From assembly GCF_020532555.1 (NCBI RefSeq), contig NZ_JAJBBR010000002.1, positions 1 through 64,000 of the forward strand: a DNA stretch of 64,000 nt, read 5' to 3'. How positions within the stretch are numbered: position 1 is the stretch's first letter; the number at the start of each line of letters is the position of its first letter. Made by a program: the position numbers and the translations under genes. This document shows, in pieces, positions 1 to 9,347 of the stretch. Source of the DNA: Microvirga lenta. Its GTDB lineage: Bacteria > Pseudomonadota > Alphaproteobacteria > Rhizobiales > Beijerinckiaceae. Below the pieces are notes generated by a model, which was given only the letters and a program-made list of their open reading frames with translations, searched no databases and had not been told where the DNA came from.

Positions 1-328
1 TAGAGGGCGGCCCATGGCGCACACCGCGCCTAGGTGACCCGGGGCGGGAGACGCCTTCGGCGTCTCCCGCCCGATCCGGAAGGGGCAAGGCAGGCGTTGG
101 GCGCAAGCCGTCTCATGCGCCTTCGCGCAACAAAGAAACATCGAAGACCTTCAACTTTCGCCATGCGACGGTTGATCGAGCCGGGACGGTTTTCCAAGAG
201 CACCGCAAAGGCCGGCAGCCATGCAAAGATGATACTTCATTCGAAACCGCGACCTTCGTATACACGCGCTGCAATGATGCGAAACACACATCAGCCAACA
301 CGAGAAGCGGTCGGCCGGAGCAAGACGG
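1..328. other. Left-edge region without a recognisable gene
   Basis: No open frame here has recognisable protein character or a convincing ribosome binding site. The only structure I see is the strong hairpin at 42-72 described separately. An open frame at 34-357 is arginine-rich, low-complexity translation of GC-rich DNA and overlaps the real gene that starts at 329. The first bases could be the tail of a gene that lies outside the window. Confidence 0.5.
42..72. terminator. Perfect 14-bp hairpin, possible terminator
   Basis: Arms 42-55 (GGGCGGGAGACGCC) and 59-72 are perfect reverse complements around a 3-base TTC gap. There is no T-tract on either side, so it may be a bidirectional structure or factor-assisted terminator for a gene outside the window rather than a classical intrinsic terminator. 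Confidence 0.5.
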
Positions 329-697
329 ATGAAGACATACTGCGAGTTTACGTTTGAGGCTGCTCACTCGGTGCAACCCTATTCGGGCTTGCACGGACAT
401 ACCTTCATCGCAAGGCTCACCTTCGGGGGAGCGACCGACGAGACCTATGGCTGGCCGGTCAATCTCTACGATGTCGAAAATTTCATCAAAGAAATCAAGG
501 GCGAGCACGGGACCGGGTTGGATCATGCCAATCTCGATCTCGTTCCGGAAATCGGGATCGCGTCACTTGAAAACATCACGACCTATATCTGGCGTTTGGT
601 GAAGCCTCGCTTTCCCGGACTTGAAGAAGTTGAGCTCAAGCGCGGCATGACAGGCTCGTCGGAGGGCTGCATCTATCGCGGCGAAAGCGTCGGCTGA
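329..697 (+). CDS. 6-pyruvoyl-tetrahydropterin synthase / QueD family protein lacking the usual Cys
   Basis: A 122-residue protein of the tunnelling-fold PTPS/QueD family. Visible family marks are FTFEAAH near the N-terminus, LHGHTF (zinc-binding histidines), LDHANLD in the middle and EGCIYRG at the C-terminus, as in E. coli QueD. Family members normally carry a short insert with a catalytic Cys just before LHGH (HKCGRLHGH in QueD). Here the segment reads AAHSVQPYSGLHGHTF, shorter and without that Cys, so ordinary 6-carboxytetrahydropterin synthase activity is doubtful. The gene stands alone, with no queC, queE or queF next to it. The family call is firm; the reaction is not known. Confidence 0.8.
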   Translation: MKTYCEFTFEAAHSVQPYSGLHGHTFIARLTFGGATDETYGWPVNLYDVENFIKEIKGEHGTGLDHANLDLVPEIGIASLENITTYIWRLVKPRFPGLEEVELKRGMTGSSEGCIYRGESVG

Positions 698-729
698 CGA
701 AATTCGCCGATCCGGAGTAGCAGGAATGG

Positions 730-750
730 GCGCCCTCACATAACGGGCGC
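730..750 (+). terminator. Weak hairpin after the QueD-like gene
   Basis: GCGCCC at 730-735 and GGGCGC at 745-750 can pair around a 9-base loop, 33 bases after the stop codon. It is followed only by TT, so this is a weak candidate terminator. Confidence 0.3.
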
Positions 751-854
751 TTCACTCGCCTATGCCTAGGCGCAAGTGGGCAGCCATTATTCAGAATGAA
801 TGTTGAGCACTGAATTTCAATCTCATCTTTCCGACGGGCGAGCACACCAGAGCC

Positions 855-2792
855 ATGATCGTATCGTTACGCGCACTGAAGATATTCTTCGTTTTTACAG
901 TCGGAAGCTTTCTCATAGCGACGCTCTACATCTCGGCTCTGGTGGTGGAGCGCCAGGAATTGTTGAGGGAAATTTCCCACTACAATCCGGCGTTTCAGGT
1001 AAGCCAGGCCGTCACCGAATTCATGCGCCTCGAGCGACACCTGGTAGTCTTCGAGGATCAACACGGCGAAAGCGACAAGGACGAGGTCCTGCTTCGGTAC
1101 GACATCATTCTAAACAGGACGAAGATTCTACTGGAGGGAGCCTTCCAGACCTTCGTTCAGTCGGCTCCCGATCACCAAGACACGCTGCGCAACCTTGCCA
1201 GCGCCTTGGCCGCCGTGCAGCCACTCATGGAGACCCTCGACCGGCCAGGCGCTGCTCGGCAAGCGCTCGAAGTTCTGGCGCCTCTGGAGCCTCGGCTGAT
1301 TCAACTCGCATCCTTCGCGCACAATCTTGAGGCGGAACGGGTTGCGCGGGATCAGCAGGAGCTCATCCGTCTGCACTGGCTCTTCTCCGGACTTGCCATC
1401 AGCCTGATCCTGTTCGGGATCGTCATGATCGCACTCCTGAACAGACATAACCGGCTTCTGGGAAAAGCGCATGCGGATCTCCATGTCCTTGCCGGCAGTC
1501 TCGCTCATGCGGCCAATCACGACGCGCTGACCGATCTTCCGAACCGCGTATTGTTCCGCGAGAAGCTGGAGGTGGCTCTTCAGGCCTTCCGGCAGCAGGG
1601 AAGGGATTTTGCCGTCCTCTGCCTTGATCTGGATCGCTTCAAGAACGTCAACGATGCGCTTGGGCACGAAGTCGGCGATTATCTTCTGAAGGTCGTAGCC
1701 GATCGCCTTCGGGGATGCCTGGGAACCGGCGACATTGCCGCCCGTCTCGGCGGCGACGAATTCGCAATCCTGCAGCAGCCCATCGAAAGCATGGAATCCT
1801 GCGCCGCTCAAGCGTCGAGGATCGTGGAAGAGCTGAGCGCCCCCTATGTCATCGACGGGCATGAAATCGTCATCGGCACGAGCATCGGCATCGCTGCCGC
1901 AGGCAACGGGATCGTGACCCCCGACCAGCTTTTGAAGCATGCCGACCTGGCCCTCTACGAGGCCAAGTCGCAGGGACGCGGCACCTTTCGCTATTTCGAG
2001 CCGGAGATGGAAGTTCGTCTGCACGCCCGTCGCATCCTCGAGGTGGACCTGCGCAGGGCTTTGGCACACGACGAGTTCGAGCTGTTCTATCAGCCCCAGA
2101 TCAATATCGAGACGGAGGAAATCAGCGGGTTCGAGGCCCTTCTTCGTTGGCATCACCCCCTGCGGGGCATGATTTCGCCGGCGGAGTTCATTCCGATTGC
2201 CGAGGATATCGGTTTGATCTCGCCTCTTGGCGAGTGGGTCTTGAACCAAGCCTGTGCAGAGGCGAGCAAGTGGCCCCGTGACATGAAGGTTGCGGTCAAT
2301 CTCTCGCCGCTCCAGTTCAGAAGCCGGTCTCTCGTGCAGAGCGTCAGCGGTGCGTTGGCAAGGACAGGCCTTTCCCCCGACCGACTGGAGCTCGAAATTA
2401 CGGAGTCGTCCCTGCTCCAGGAGAACGAGGCGACCTTGGCGGTTCTGTACCAGTTGCGCCGGCTTGGGGTCCGCATCGCCATGGATGATTTCGGAACCGG
2501 CTATTCGTCAGTCGGGTACCTGCGCGGCTTTCCTTTCGACAAGATCAAGATCGATCAATCCTTCGTGCGGGACATCCCCTCCCAGGCCGACTCGTTCGTC
2601 ATCGTACAGTCGATCGCCAGTCTCGGTGCCGGCCTGAGGATGTCCACCGTCGCCGAGGGCGTGGAGACCGAGGATCAGTTCCGCCAGATCCGGGCTGCCG
2701 GCTGCACGGAAGCCCAAGGCTACTATTTCGGACGCCCGAAACCTGCCCGCGAATTGGTCTACACGCTCAAATCGGCACATTGCACGACGTGA
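855..2792 (+). CDS. Membrane GGDEF-EAL protein (diguanylate cyclase / c-di-GMP phosphodiesterase)
   Basis: A 645-residue inner-membrane signalling protein. A first membrane segment (about residues 11-31) and a second (about 176-196) flank a roughly 145-residue periplasmic sensor region of no family I recognise. The cytoplasmic GGDEF domain has an intact RLGGDEF at about 298-303. The RxxD product-inhibition site that normally precedes it is not conserved (GTGD). The EAL domain keeps the phosphodiesterase motifs FEALLRW, ELEITES, MDDFGTGYSS, KIKIDQSF, AEGVET and QGYYFGRP. Both activities are therefore possible. The gene is convergent with a second GGDEF-EAL gene only 70 bases away. Confidence 0.93.
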   Translation: MIVSLRALKIFFVFTVGSFLIATLYISALVVERQELLREISHYNPAFQVSQAVTEFMRLERHLVVFEDQHGESDKDEVLLRYDIILNRTKILLEGAFQTFVQSAPDHQDTLRNLASALAAVQPLMETLDRPGAARQALEVLAPLEPRLIQLASFAHNLEAERVARDQQELIRLHWLFSGLAISLILFGIVMIALLNRHNRLLGKAHADLHVLAGSLAHAANHDALTDLPNRVLFREKLEVALQAFRQQGRDFAVLCLDLDRFKNVNDALGHEVGDYLLKVVADRLRGCLGTGDIAARLGGDEFAILQQPIESMESCAAQASRIVEELSAPYVIDGHEIVIGTSIGIAAAGNGIVTPDQLLKHADLALYEAKSQGRGTFRYFEPEMEVRLHARRILEVDLRRALAHDEFELFYQPQINIETEEISGFEALLRWHHPLRGMISPAEFIPIAEDIGLISPLGEWVLNQACAEASKWPRDMKVAVNLSPLQFRSRSLVQSVSGALARTGLSPDRLELEITESSLLQENEATLAVLYQLRRLGVRIAMDDFGTGYSSVGYLRGFPFDKIKIDQSFVRDIPSQADSFVIVQSIASLGAGLRMSTVAEGVETEDQFRQIRAAGCTEAQGYYFGRPKPARELVYTLKSAHCTT

Positions 2793-2862
2793 TCCATCTC
2801 CACGGCTCGGCGCCACGTCTCCAGGATACTCCTATCGTTCATAGGCCGGAGCCGGGAGGCGC

Positions 2863-5808
2863 TCAGCGGATCCCCATCGCGCTTAGTCGTTCTGGATCCC
2901 ACCCTGCCAGAAGCTCGGCCACCTCCGCCCCGAACACCGGCTTGGCGAAGAGGTACCCTTGGGCATTGTTGCAGCCCATCTCGCGCAGCCGTCGTGCCTG
3001 CCCCTCGGTTTCCACTCCCTCGGCGGTGACCTGCAGGTTCAGGCTTCCGCTGAGGCCGATGACGGCGGCCACGATCGCCGCATCGTCTCCGTTCTGCTCC
3101 AGGCCGCTCACGAAGCTCTGATCGATCTTGATATGGTCGACGGGAAACTGCTTGAGGTGAGCCAGCGAGGCATATCCCGTGCCGAAATCGTCCAGAGCGA
3201 TCTGAACTCCTTGCCGGTGGAATTGCGTCAGCGCATCGGACACCATGCCGAACCGGCTTTCGAGCAGGACCCGCTCGGTGACCTCCACCTCAAAGTGTTT
3301 CGTGGGAATCTTCGCCAGAGCAAGGATGTGGAGAACCTCGTCGGCCATGTCAGGCTGACTGAATTCCGCACTGGAGAGATTGACGGCGACCCGGCCCGGG
3401 TCGAAGCCGGCACTGAGCCACTTGAGGATGTCGGAAGCGACCTTCCCGATCAATCGCTTGCCGATCGTTTTCGCCAGTTCCGGATCGTCGAAGGCCACGC
3501 CGAAGGTGCCTGGCGTCAGGAGGCCCCGGGTCGGATGATCCCACCGTGCAAGCGCCTCGAACCCCACGATTCTTCCGGTCTTGAGACACACCTTGGGCTG
3601 GTAGACCGGGATGATCTGATCCTGCGAGATGGCGGATCTCATCTCACGCCCGATTGCCAACCGCTGCTCGGTCATGGCTCGCATTTCGGGAGAATAGGTG
3701 ACCACGCGATTACGGCCTTCGGCCTTGGCACGGTATAACGCGATGTCCGCGTCTTTCATCAGTTCTGCGGGCTCGTCGTCATGGTCGGGGAAAGCGGCGA
3801 CGCCGATGCTTGCCTGACCGCTGATCGTTCGCCCCTCGTAGGCAAAGGGTTGCCTGAAGCGTTTGATGATGATCTCGGCAAGGCTCACCGTATTGTGGAG
3901 CTTCAGCGGATCGGTGACCAGAACGGCGAACTCGTCTCCTCCGAGCCTCGCGACCATGTCGCATTCACGCATCATCGGGACCAGACGATTGGCCGTTTCC
4001 ACCAGCAGCGCGTCACCTGCACCATGGCCGAGGGTATCGTTGACGTCCTTGAAATCGTCCAGATCGATCATCAGCAGACCGACGCAGGTGCCGTTCTGCT
4101 TGGCTCTGGTCAACGCCTGTTCGAGGCGGCGCTGGAAGAGGACGCGATTGGGAAGCCCGGTCAGCGGATCGTGGTTGGCAACTCGCCAAACCTCCTCCTC
4201 GGCCGCCTTGCGGTCGGTGATGTCGAATGTGACACCGACGATGCGGTCCGTCCCCACCCTCTCTCCACGGGTTGCAAGCCACAAGGTCCGGCCGTCCGGC
4301 AGGATATAGCGGAACTCACTTGTCTCCGTGCCCTTCTCGGCGATTTCCGCAAGCAGCTGATCGCGCGCCGGCAGATCCTCTGGGTGGACGCGCTCCAGAA
4401 ACTCCTGAGGTGGGCCGGACCCGATCCCGAGCACATCGATGGAGTTCTCGGAGCGCGTGACGTATTCAGCAGCGAGATCCTGCTCCCAGGCCACCATACG
4501 GCCCGCCTGCATGGCAAGCCGCAGCCGTTTTTCGCTCGCCCGAAGCTGCTCTTCTGCATCCTTTCTGTCATGGATATCGGAGAGACCGCCGACCCACTCC
4601 CTGATCGTACCATCCGGGTTCCTGACCGGCACGGCTCTCGTCTGCATCCAGCGGTACTCGCCACCCGCTTGCCGCACACGGCACTCGGCCTCGTAAGGCA
4701 CCCCTGCGGAGACTGCCTTCAGCCATGCCTGCTCGATGCGGGCACGATCATCGGGGTGAAGCGTGTCGACGCTGCCAAGCCCGACATAGTCACTCTTCTC
4801 CTGCCCCGTGACCTCCTGCCAGCCTTTCGTTTCCGTGATCATGCCATCTGGTGTGGCGACCCAGAGGACGACTGAACTCGCCTCGAGAAGGGCTCGATGC
4901 CGCTCCTCCTCCCGCGCCAGGGTGGCTTCAGCCGTCTTGACGGCATGGATGTCGGTGCTGGTGCCGATCCACCGCTCAATATTCCCGTGCCTATCGCGGA
5001 TCGGGTGCGCACGAGCCAGGATCCATCGGTATTCACCGGAATGGTGACGGAGGCGATACTCCGCCTGATACGGTTCCCCGGTGCTCAAGCAGCGATTCCA
5101 TCTGACAAGAACCCGCTCCTGGTCATCAGGATGGGCGACGCTGCTCCACTCCGTGGAATCCGGAGGCACCCCGATGAATTCGTAGTAATGCTTGTTCCGG
5201 TACTCGAACCTTCCATTCGCGCTGGCGGCCCACGCCATCTGCGGCAGCGCGTCGACGACCGTCTCGAACGCCTTCCCCCGCTGGGTCAGGATCCTGCTCG
5301 TCTGGCGAAGCTCCAGTTCCCGCACCGCAGCGCGTGCCAAGGTGAGGAGCGCTGCAGACTGCAGCTCCGTGAGTCCGTCTGGCCGCGCCTTGGTGTCCGC
5401 GATGCAAAGCGTGCCGAGCGGCAGGCCCTCCTCGCTGACGAGGGGAGTTCCCGCGTAAAGACGAATATGCGGCTTCATTGTTACAAGAGGATTGCTGCAG
5501 AAGCGCGCGTCCTCTGTCGCATCGGGAACGATAAAGACGCCCGTCTGTCGAATGGTGTGGGTACAGAAAGAGATATCGAGCGTCGTCTCTCGGACATCCA
5601 GGCCGATCCCGGCCTTGAACCATTGCCGGCGCTCGTCGAGCAGGCTGATGGCCGCCAATGGAGCATCGCAGATCCGGGATGCAAGATTCACGATGTCGTT
5701 GAATGCTGTCTCGGGCTCTGTGTCCAACATCTCCAGGCTGCGAACCGCATTGAGGCGAGCAGCCTCATCCCAGACGGGCGCACAGACCTCATTGACACGT
5801 ACCGACAT
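2863..5808 (-). CDS. GAF-PAS-PAS-PAS-GGDEF-EAL c-di-GMP signalling protein
   Basis: A soluble multidomain sensor of 981 residues if it starts at the ATG at 5808; an upstream in-frame ATG at 5886 would add 26 residues. I prefer 5808 because family members begin shortly before the segment ARLNAVRSLEMLDTEPE. Order: GAF (about 15-165), three PAS/PAC units (about 180-290, 300-420, 430-540), GGDEF, EAL. The GGDEF site is ARLGGDEF and is preceded by an intact RxxD inhibition site (RECD). The EAL motifs GFEALARW, EVEVTER, LDDFGTGYAS, KIDQSFV and AEGVET are all present. No membrane segment is visible, so it is probably cytoplasmic and senses small ligands or redox state. Confidence 0.92.
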   Translation of the reverse strand: MSVRVNEVCAPVWDEAARLNAVRSLEMLDTEPETAFNDIVNLASRICDAPLAAISLLDERRQWFKAGIGLDVRETTLDISFCTHTIRQTGVFIVPDATEDARFCSNPLVTMKPHIRLYAGTPLVSEEGLPLGTLCIADTKARPDGLTELQSAALLTLARAAVRELELRQTSRILTQRGKAFETVVDALPQMAWAASANGRFEYRNKHYYEFIGVPPDSTEWSSVAHPDDQERVLVRWNRCLSTGEPYQAEYRLRHHSGEYRWILARAHPIRDRHGNIERWIGTSTDIHAVKTAEATLAREEERHRALLEASSVVLWVATPDGMITETKGWQEVTGQEKSDYVGLGSVDTLHPDDRARIEQAWLKAVSAGVPYEAECRVRQAGGEYRWMQTRAVPVRNPDGTIREWVGGLSDIHDRKDAEEQLRASEKRLRLAMQAGRMVAWEQDLAAEYVTRSENSIDVLGIGSGPPQEFLERVHPEDLPARDQLLAEIAEKGTETSEFRYILPDGRTLWLATRGERVGTDRIVGVTFDITDRKAAEEEVWRVANHDPLTGLPNRVLFQRRLEQALTRAKQNGTCVGLLMIDLDDFKDVNDTLGHGAGDALLVETANRLVPMMRECDMVARLGGDEFAVLVTDPLKLHNTVSLAEIIIKRFRQPFAYEGRTISGQASIGVAAFPDHDDEPAELMKDADIALYRAKAEGRNRVVTYSPEMRAMTEQRLAIGREMRSAISQDQIIPVYQPKVCLKTGRIVGFEALARWDHPTRGLLTPGTFGVAFDDPELAKTIGKRLIGKVASDILKWLSAGFDPGRVAVNLSSAEFSQPDMADEVLHILALAKIPTKHFEVEVTERVLLESRFGMVSDALTQFHRQGVQIALDDFGTGYASLAHLKQFPVDHIKIDQSFVSGLEQNGDDAAIVAAVIGLSGSLNLQVTAEGVETEGQARRLREMGCNNAQGYLFAKPVFGAEVAELLAGWDPERLSAMGIR

Positions 5809-6140
5809 GGTAAATTGCCCCGCAGCAGACTCGTTGTTCTTCGTTCTTGCGATGGTGTTGGACGCAGCGTACGACCCATAGCCCAAGAAACACCCAATGG
5901 GGATGCGACAACAGCCCTCCGCTCAAACAAGCTCGTCTTCGTAGGCGTTAAGGCTAACGGCTTGAGATGCTGCGGCAGTCCCGTCTGTCGCAAGTCGTGG
6001 TTCCGGGACGCATCGCAGGGCTCGCCCCAATCGCCTCGATATTACGTTGTCTTCGACGCCAGCTTCGCGCGTCGTGGTACGATTCACCGTTCGTGCTCGC
6101 GATGAGCGGTCACGGCCGCACGAAAATGGACAGCCGTCTC
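5809..6140. other. Intergenic region, no gene seen
   Basis: The 332 bases between the GAF-PAS-GGDEF-EAL gene and the DUF2165 gene hold no convincing reading frame. Longer frames reported across this stretch are antisense shadows. It presumably contains the promoter of the minus-strand signalling gene. Confidence 0.45.
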
Positions 6141-6632
6141 TCAATCTCCATCGGGCATGACGACGTAAATCAGGACTGCCATGATCGTGACGGCGAAGCG
6201 AAAGGCTGACGGAACACCATTCCACTGTTGCGACATCCACATTCCGAACCATTCGCCGCCGATCGACATAAAGCCGACCTGCCAGATCAAGAAGCCAAGC
6301 GTCAGCCCGGCAACGGCCGCTCCCTTCGAACGGTTGAAAGCAGCGGCAGACATTCCGATCTGCCTGAACATCCTCGCCGCTCCGAACCAGCAGAGCCCAG
6401 CCACGATCGCCTCTGCGGCAATGATGGTCATATAGGCGGCGTGATGAAGAGACGGATTCGTGACCGCTCGATATCCGATGGATGTTCCCGGGAACACCGT
6501 ATCCATGGATAGGACATGTTGAACGAAAGCAAAATTGGTCCCGTAATCGGTGATGTTTCCGAAGGCAACGAGGCTTGCAAAGAGCCCGATGGCCGCAACC
6601 ATGACGGTTTTCGAAATCCTGACGACAGTCAT
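6141..6632 (-). CDS. DUF2165-family small integral membrane protein
   Basis: A 163-residue protein with about four hydrophobic segments. The order and short motifs (FGNITDYGTNFAFVQHV, AAYMTIIAAEAIVAGLCW, WQVGFMSIGGEWF) are those of the DUF2165 family of predicted small membrane proteins, whose role is unknown. I start it at the ATG at 6632, which has AGGAT about 8 bases upstream and matches the family N-terminus MTVVRISK. The frame is open further upstream, to 6686, but that part looks non-coding. It stands alone on the minus strand. Confidence 0.8.
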   Translation of the reverse strand: MTVVRISKTVMVAAIGLFASLVAFGNITDYGTNFAFVQHVLSMDTVFPGTSIGYRAVTNPSLHHAAYMTIIAAEAIVAGLCWFGAARMFRQIGMSAAAFNRSKGAAVAGLTLGFLIWQVGFMSIGGEWFGMWMSQQWNGVPSAFRFAVTIMAVLIYVVMPDGD

Positions 6633-6738
6633 GACAGATCCTAGATCGAGTCGATCCGCCGCTACAACATAGTAGCCGACAGGCAAAAAGGCTGCAGTGG
6701 CGGCTAGAGGGCTGTGAACAATCTGCAGGAGTATTCAG

Positions 6739-7680
6739 CTACGAGATTCCATCGGCTCCCGCCCCGCAGATCAGGGCGCAGACATGGGAATTTCCCGCCT
6801 GCGGAATTCGTCCTGTCCTCAGGGCCGCAATCGACGCCGCGCCTGACAGATCGGCCGCGATGCCGAACTCGAACCAGAGCCAGCGCGCCGCTTCCTGCAT
6901 CTCATCATCGGTGACGAGAACGATATCATCCACATTGCGGCTCACCACCTGAAAGATGGCCTCATCCGTTCGCCGGCAGGCCATGGTCGGAACTCTCGTG
7001 CTGACATCGTCGAGCGCGACGAGGCGCTGCGCATCGAGACAGGCCCGCAATGTGGGAGAACCGACCGGTTCGATCCCGATCACTCTGGCTTCGGGGCGCC
7101 GGGCCTTCACGGCGGTAGAAAGGCCGGTGATGAGCCCGCCTCCCCCAATGGCAACCAGGAGGATATCCACGTCCGGCATGTCGTCCAGTATCTCGAGCCC
7201 AAGTGTGCCCTGACCCGCGACAACGGCCGGATCGCTGAACGGGTGCACGTAAGTGGCATCGGTCTCGGCCGCGAAGGCCAGAGCAGCCTCATTGGCTTCG
7301 TCCCACACCGATCCGACGATTTCGACGGCCGCGTTCCACCCCTTCAACTTCGCTACCTTGTCGGGCGCCACGTTGGAGGGCAGAAAGACCTTCGCCTTAA
7401 CTCCAGCCACATAGGCCGTGCGAGCAACGGCCAACCCATGGTTACCGCCGGAAGCCGTCACCAATCCGTTCTCCAGTCGTTCGGGGGAAAGCGTCATCAG
7501 CCGGTTCATGGCGCCTCGCGCCTTGAACGATCCCGCTGCCTGCAGGAGTTCCAGCTTCAGCGTGACGCGCCCCTCGAGCCCGCCGGGATCGCGCATCTGT
7601 ATTGCCGGCAGCGTGGGAGTGCGCCTGATGAAAGGCGCGATGCGTTCCTGCGCGGAAAGGATGTGGTCGATTGTGATCAT
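6739..7680 (-). CDS. PLP-dependent threonine/serine dehydratase-like enzyme
   Basis: A 313-residue fold-type II PLP enzyme of the threonine dehydratase / serine racemase family. The PLP lysine lies in AGSFKARGAMNRL, the cofactor phosphate loop is probably the glycine-rich VAIGGGGLITGL, and ASGGNHGLAVA is the Asn-Gly substrate loop. It lacks the regulatory ACT domain of biosynthetic IlvA, so it is a catabolic-type enzyme. The ATG at 7680 fits the family start MITIDHILSAQERI; an ATG at 7710 would add ten residues. It is divergent from an M20 hydrolase, which suggests that both act in breakdown of an N-acyl, N-carbamoyl or hydroxy amino acid. The substrate is unknown. Confidence 0.85.
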   Translation of the reverse strand: MITIDHILSAQERIAPFIRRTPTLPAIQMRDPGGLEGRVTLKLELLQAAGSFKARGAMNRLMTLSPERLENGLVTASGGNHGLAVARTAYVAGVKAKVFLPSNVAPDKVAKLKGWNAAVEIVGSVWDEANEAALAFAAETDATYVHPFSDPAVVAGQGTLGLEILDDMPDVDILLVAIGGGGLITGLSTAVKARRPEARVIGIEPVGSPTLRACLDAQRLVALDDVSTRVPTMACRRTDEAIFQVVSRNVDDIVLVTDDEMQEAARWLWFEFGIAADLSGAASIAALRTGRIPQAGNSHVCALICGAGADGIS

Positions 7681-7866
7681 GCGTGAAACTCCTCCGTAGG
7701 ACGTCGGCACATCGTGCCGTTGTGGCGGAGCGCATTTGCAGGTGCGCGTTTGATATTTCTACATTTTCCGACTTGAGAGATTTGTGCAATCTTCAATCAG
7801 AAACAGAACACATTGTTATCCGGCGCATCAGCCGGCTGAGTACCAGGGCGAAAGGAAAACACCTCG

Positions 7867-9264
7867 ATGTCTCGTGAAGCGGCCATTGCGAAGGCTGAGA
7901 CCTATTTCGATTCCGGAGCGCTCAAGGCAGATCTGGCTCGCCTGATCGCCATGCCGACGGAAAGTCAACATCCGGACAGAGCCGATGTTCTCGCGAGCTA
8001 TATCGAGCGCGAGATGCGTCCGCTCCTCGAAAACCTCGGCTTCAGGTGCACGACCCTGCATCACCCCAAGGCCAAGGGTCCCTTCCTCTTCGCTGAGCGG
8101 ATCGAGGATCCCAGACTGCCGACTGTCTTCGGTTATGGGCATGGCGACGTTATCCGCGGCCTCGACAAAGAGTGGAACGAAGGCCTCTCTCCGTGGTCTC
8201 TGACGGAGGTCGACGACCGCTGGTATGGACGCGGCGTGGTTGACAACAAGGGACAGCACATCATCAATATTGCCGGACTACGAGCCGTGATCGAGACTCG
8301 TGGGAAGCTCGGCTTTAACGCCAAGTATCTCATCGAGATGGGCGAGGAGGTGGGCTCCCCTGGCCTACGCGAGCTCTGCTCCGAGCAGAAAGAGCTCATG
8401 AAGGCGGACCTGCTCATCGCCTCCGATGGACCGCGCCTCAATGCCGAACGCCCGACGGTTTTCCTCGGCTCCCGGGGCGGAATCACTTTCGATCTGACGA
8501 TCGATGCCCGCGATGGCGGACACCATTCCGGAAACTGGGGCGGCCTTCTCTCCGATCCTGCCATCCAGCTTGCGCATGCCATCGCCACGATCGTCTCCCC
8601 GACCGGGCAGATCCGGATTCCCGAATGGGTACCCGAGGAGATCCCGACCTCGGTCCGTCGAGTCCTTGCCGACTGCGAGGTAGACGGAGGGCCCGACGGC
8701 CCGAGCATCGATCCTCATTGGGGCGAACCGGGATTGACGCCTGCCGAGCAGGTTTTCGGCTGGTGCTCCTTCGATGTGCTCGCCATGAAGTCCGGCAATC
8801 CTGAAACTCCCGTCAACGCTGTTCCGCCAAGTGCCTGGGCCCGCTGCCAGTTGCGGTTCGTCGTGGGTATCGACCCGGACGAGGTTCTGCCGGCATTGCG
8901 CCGTCACCTTGACCGGCATGGGTTCTCCATGGTCCGGATCACCAAGAGCCGTGAGGAGATCTTCCACGCCACGCGCCTCGATCCGGAAGATGCCTGGGTC
9001 TCCTGGGCTGTAAACTCGCTTGCCAGGACGACGAACAAGAAGCCCGCAATCCTGCCGAATCTCGGCGGATCGCTGCCGAACGACATCTTCTCGGAAATCC
9101 TGCAACTGCGGACGATCTGGGTGCCGCATTCCTATCCCGGCTGCTCGCAACATGCCCCGAACGAGCATCTTCCGACTGCAATCGCCCGAGAGGGACTCGC
9201 CATGATGGCCGGCCTCTATTGGGATCTCGGCACCGGCGATGTCCCAACAGCCACAAGCGCTTGA
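7867..9264 (+). CDS. M20 family metallohydrolase (peptidase or amidohydrolase)
   Basis: A 465-residue M20-family zinc enzyme. Metal and catalytic motifs are visible: GYGHGDV (first His-x-Asp), GRGVVDNKGQ (bridging Asp), MGEEVGSPGL (catalytic Glu-Glu), and a terminal HAPNEH that supplies the last His ligand. The central dimerisation domain starts around FLGSRGGITFDLTIDARDGGHHSG. There is no signal peptide, so it is cytoplasmic. It is divergent from the PLP dehydratase-like gene. Relatives act as dipeptidases, N-carbamoyl amino acid amidohydrolases or deacylases; the sequence alone does not decide which. Confidence 0.88.
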   Translation: MSREAAIAKAETYFDSGALKADLARLIAMPTESQHPDRADVLASYIEREMRPLLENLGFRCTTLHHPKAKGPFLFAERIEDPRLPTVFGYGHGDVIRGLDKEWNEGLSPWSLTEVDDRWYGRGVVDNKGQHIINIAGLRAVIETRGKLGFNAKYLIEMGEEVGSPGLRELCSEQKELMKADLLIASDGPRLNAERPTVFLGSRGGITFDLTIDARDGGHHSGNWGGLLSDPAIQLAHAIATIVSPTGQIRIPEWVPEEIPTSVRRVLADCEVDGGPDGPSIDPHWGEPGLTPAEQVFGWCSFDVLAMKSGNPETPVNAVPPSAWARCQLRFVVGIDPDEVLPALRRHLDRHGFSMVRITKSREEIFHATRLDPEDAWVSWAVNSLARTTNKKPAILPNLGGSLPNDIFSEILQLRTIWVPHSYPGCSQHAPNEHLPTAIAREGLAMMAGLYWDLGTGDVPTATSA

Positions 9265-9347
9265 GGCCGAGAACGCGGATGTGCCCGATCTGCAGGAGGG
9301 GCCGGACAGGTTCGCAACGGGATCGCGCCGAAACCAAGTAACGGCTA

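Noticed and set aside
34..357. 107-codon open frame at the left edge
   Set aside because: Arginine-rich translation with no family likeness; it covers the 42-72 hairpin and overlaps the QueD-family gene.
1128..2249. 373-codon minus-strand frame
   Set aside because: Lies wholly antisense to the GGDEF-EAL gene, whose conserved motifs prove the plus strand.
4897..6105. 402-codon plus-strand frame
   Set aside because: Antisense to the GAF-PAS-GGDEF-EAL gene; no recognisable domain.
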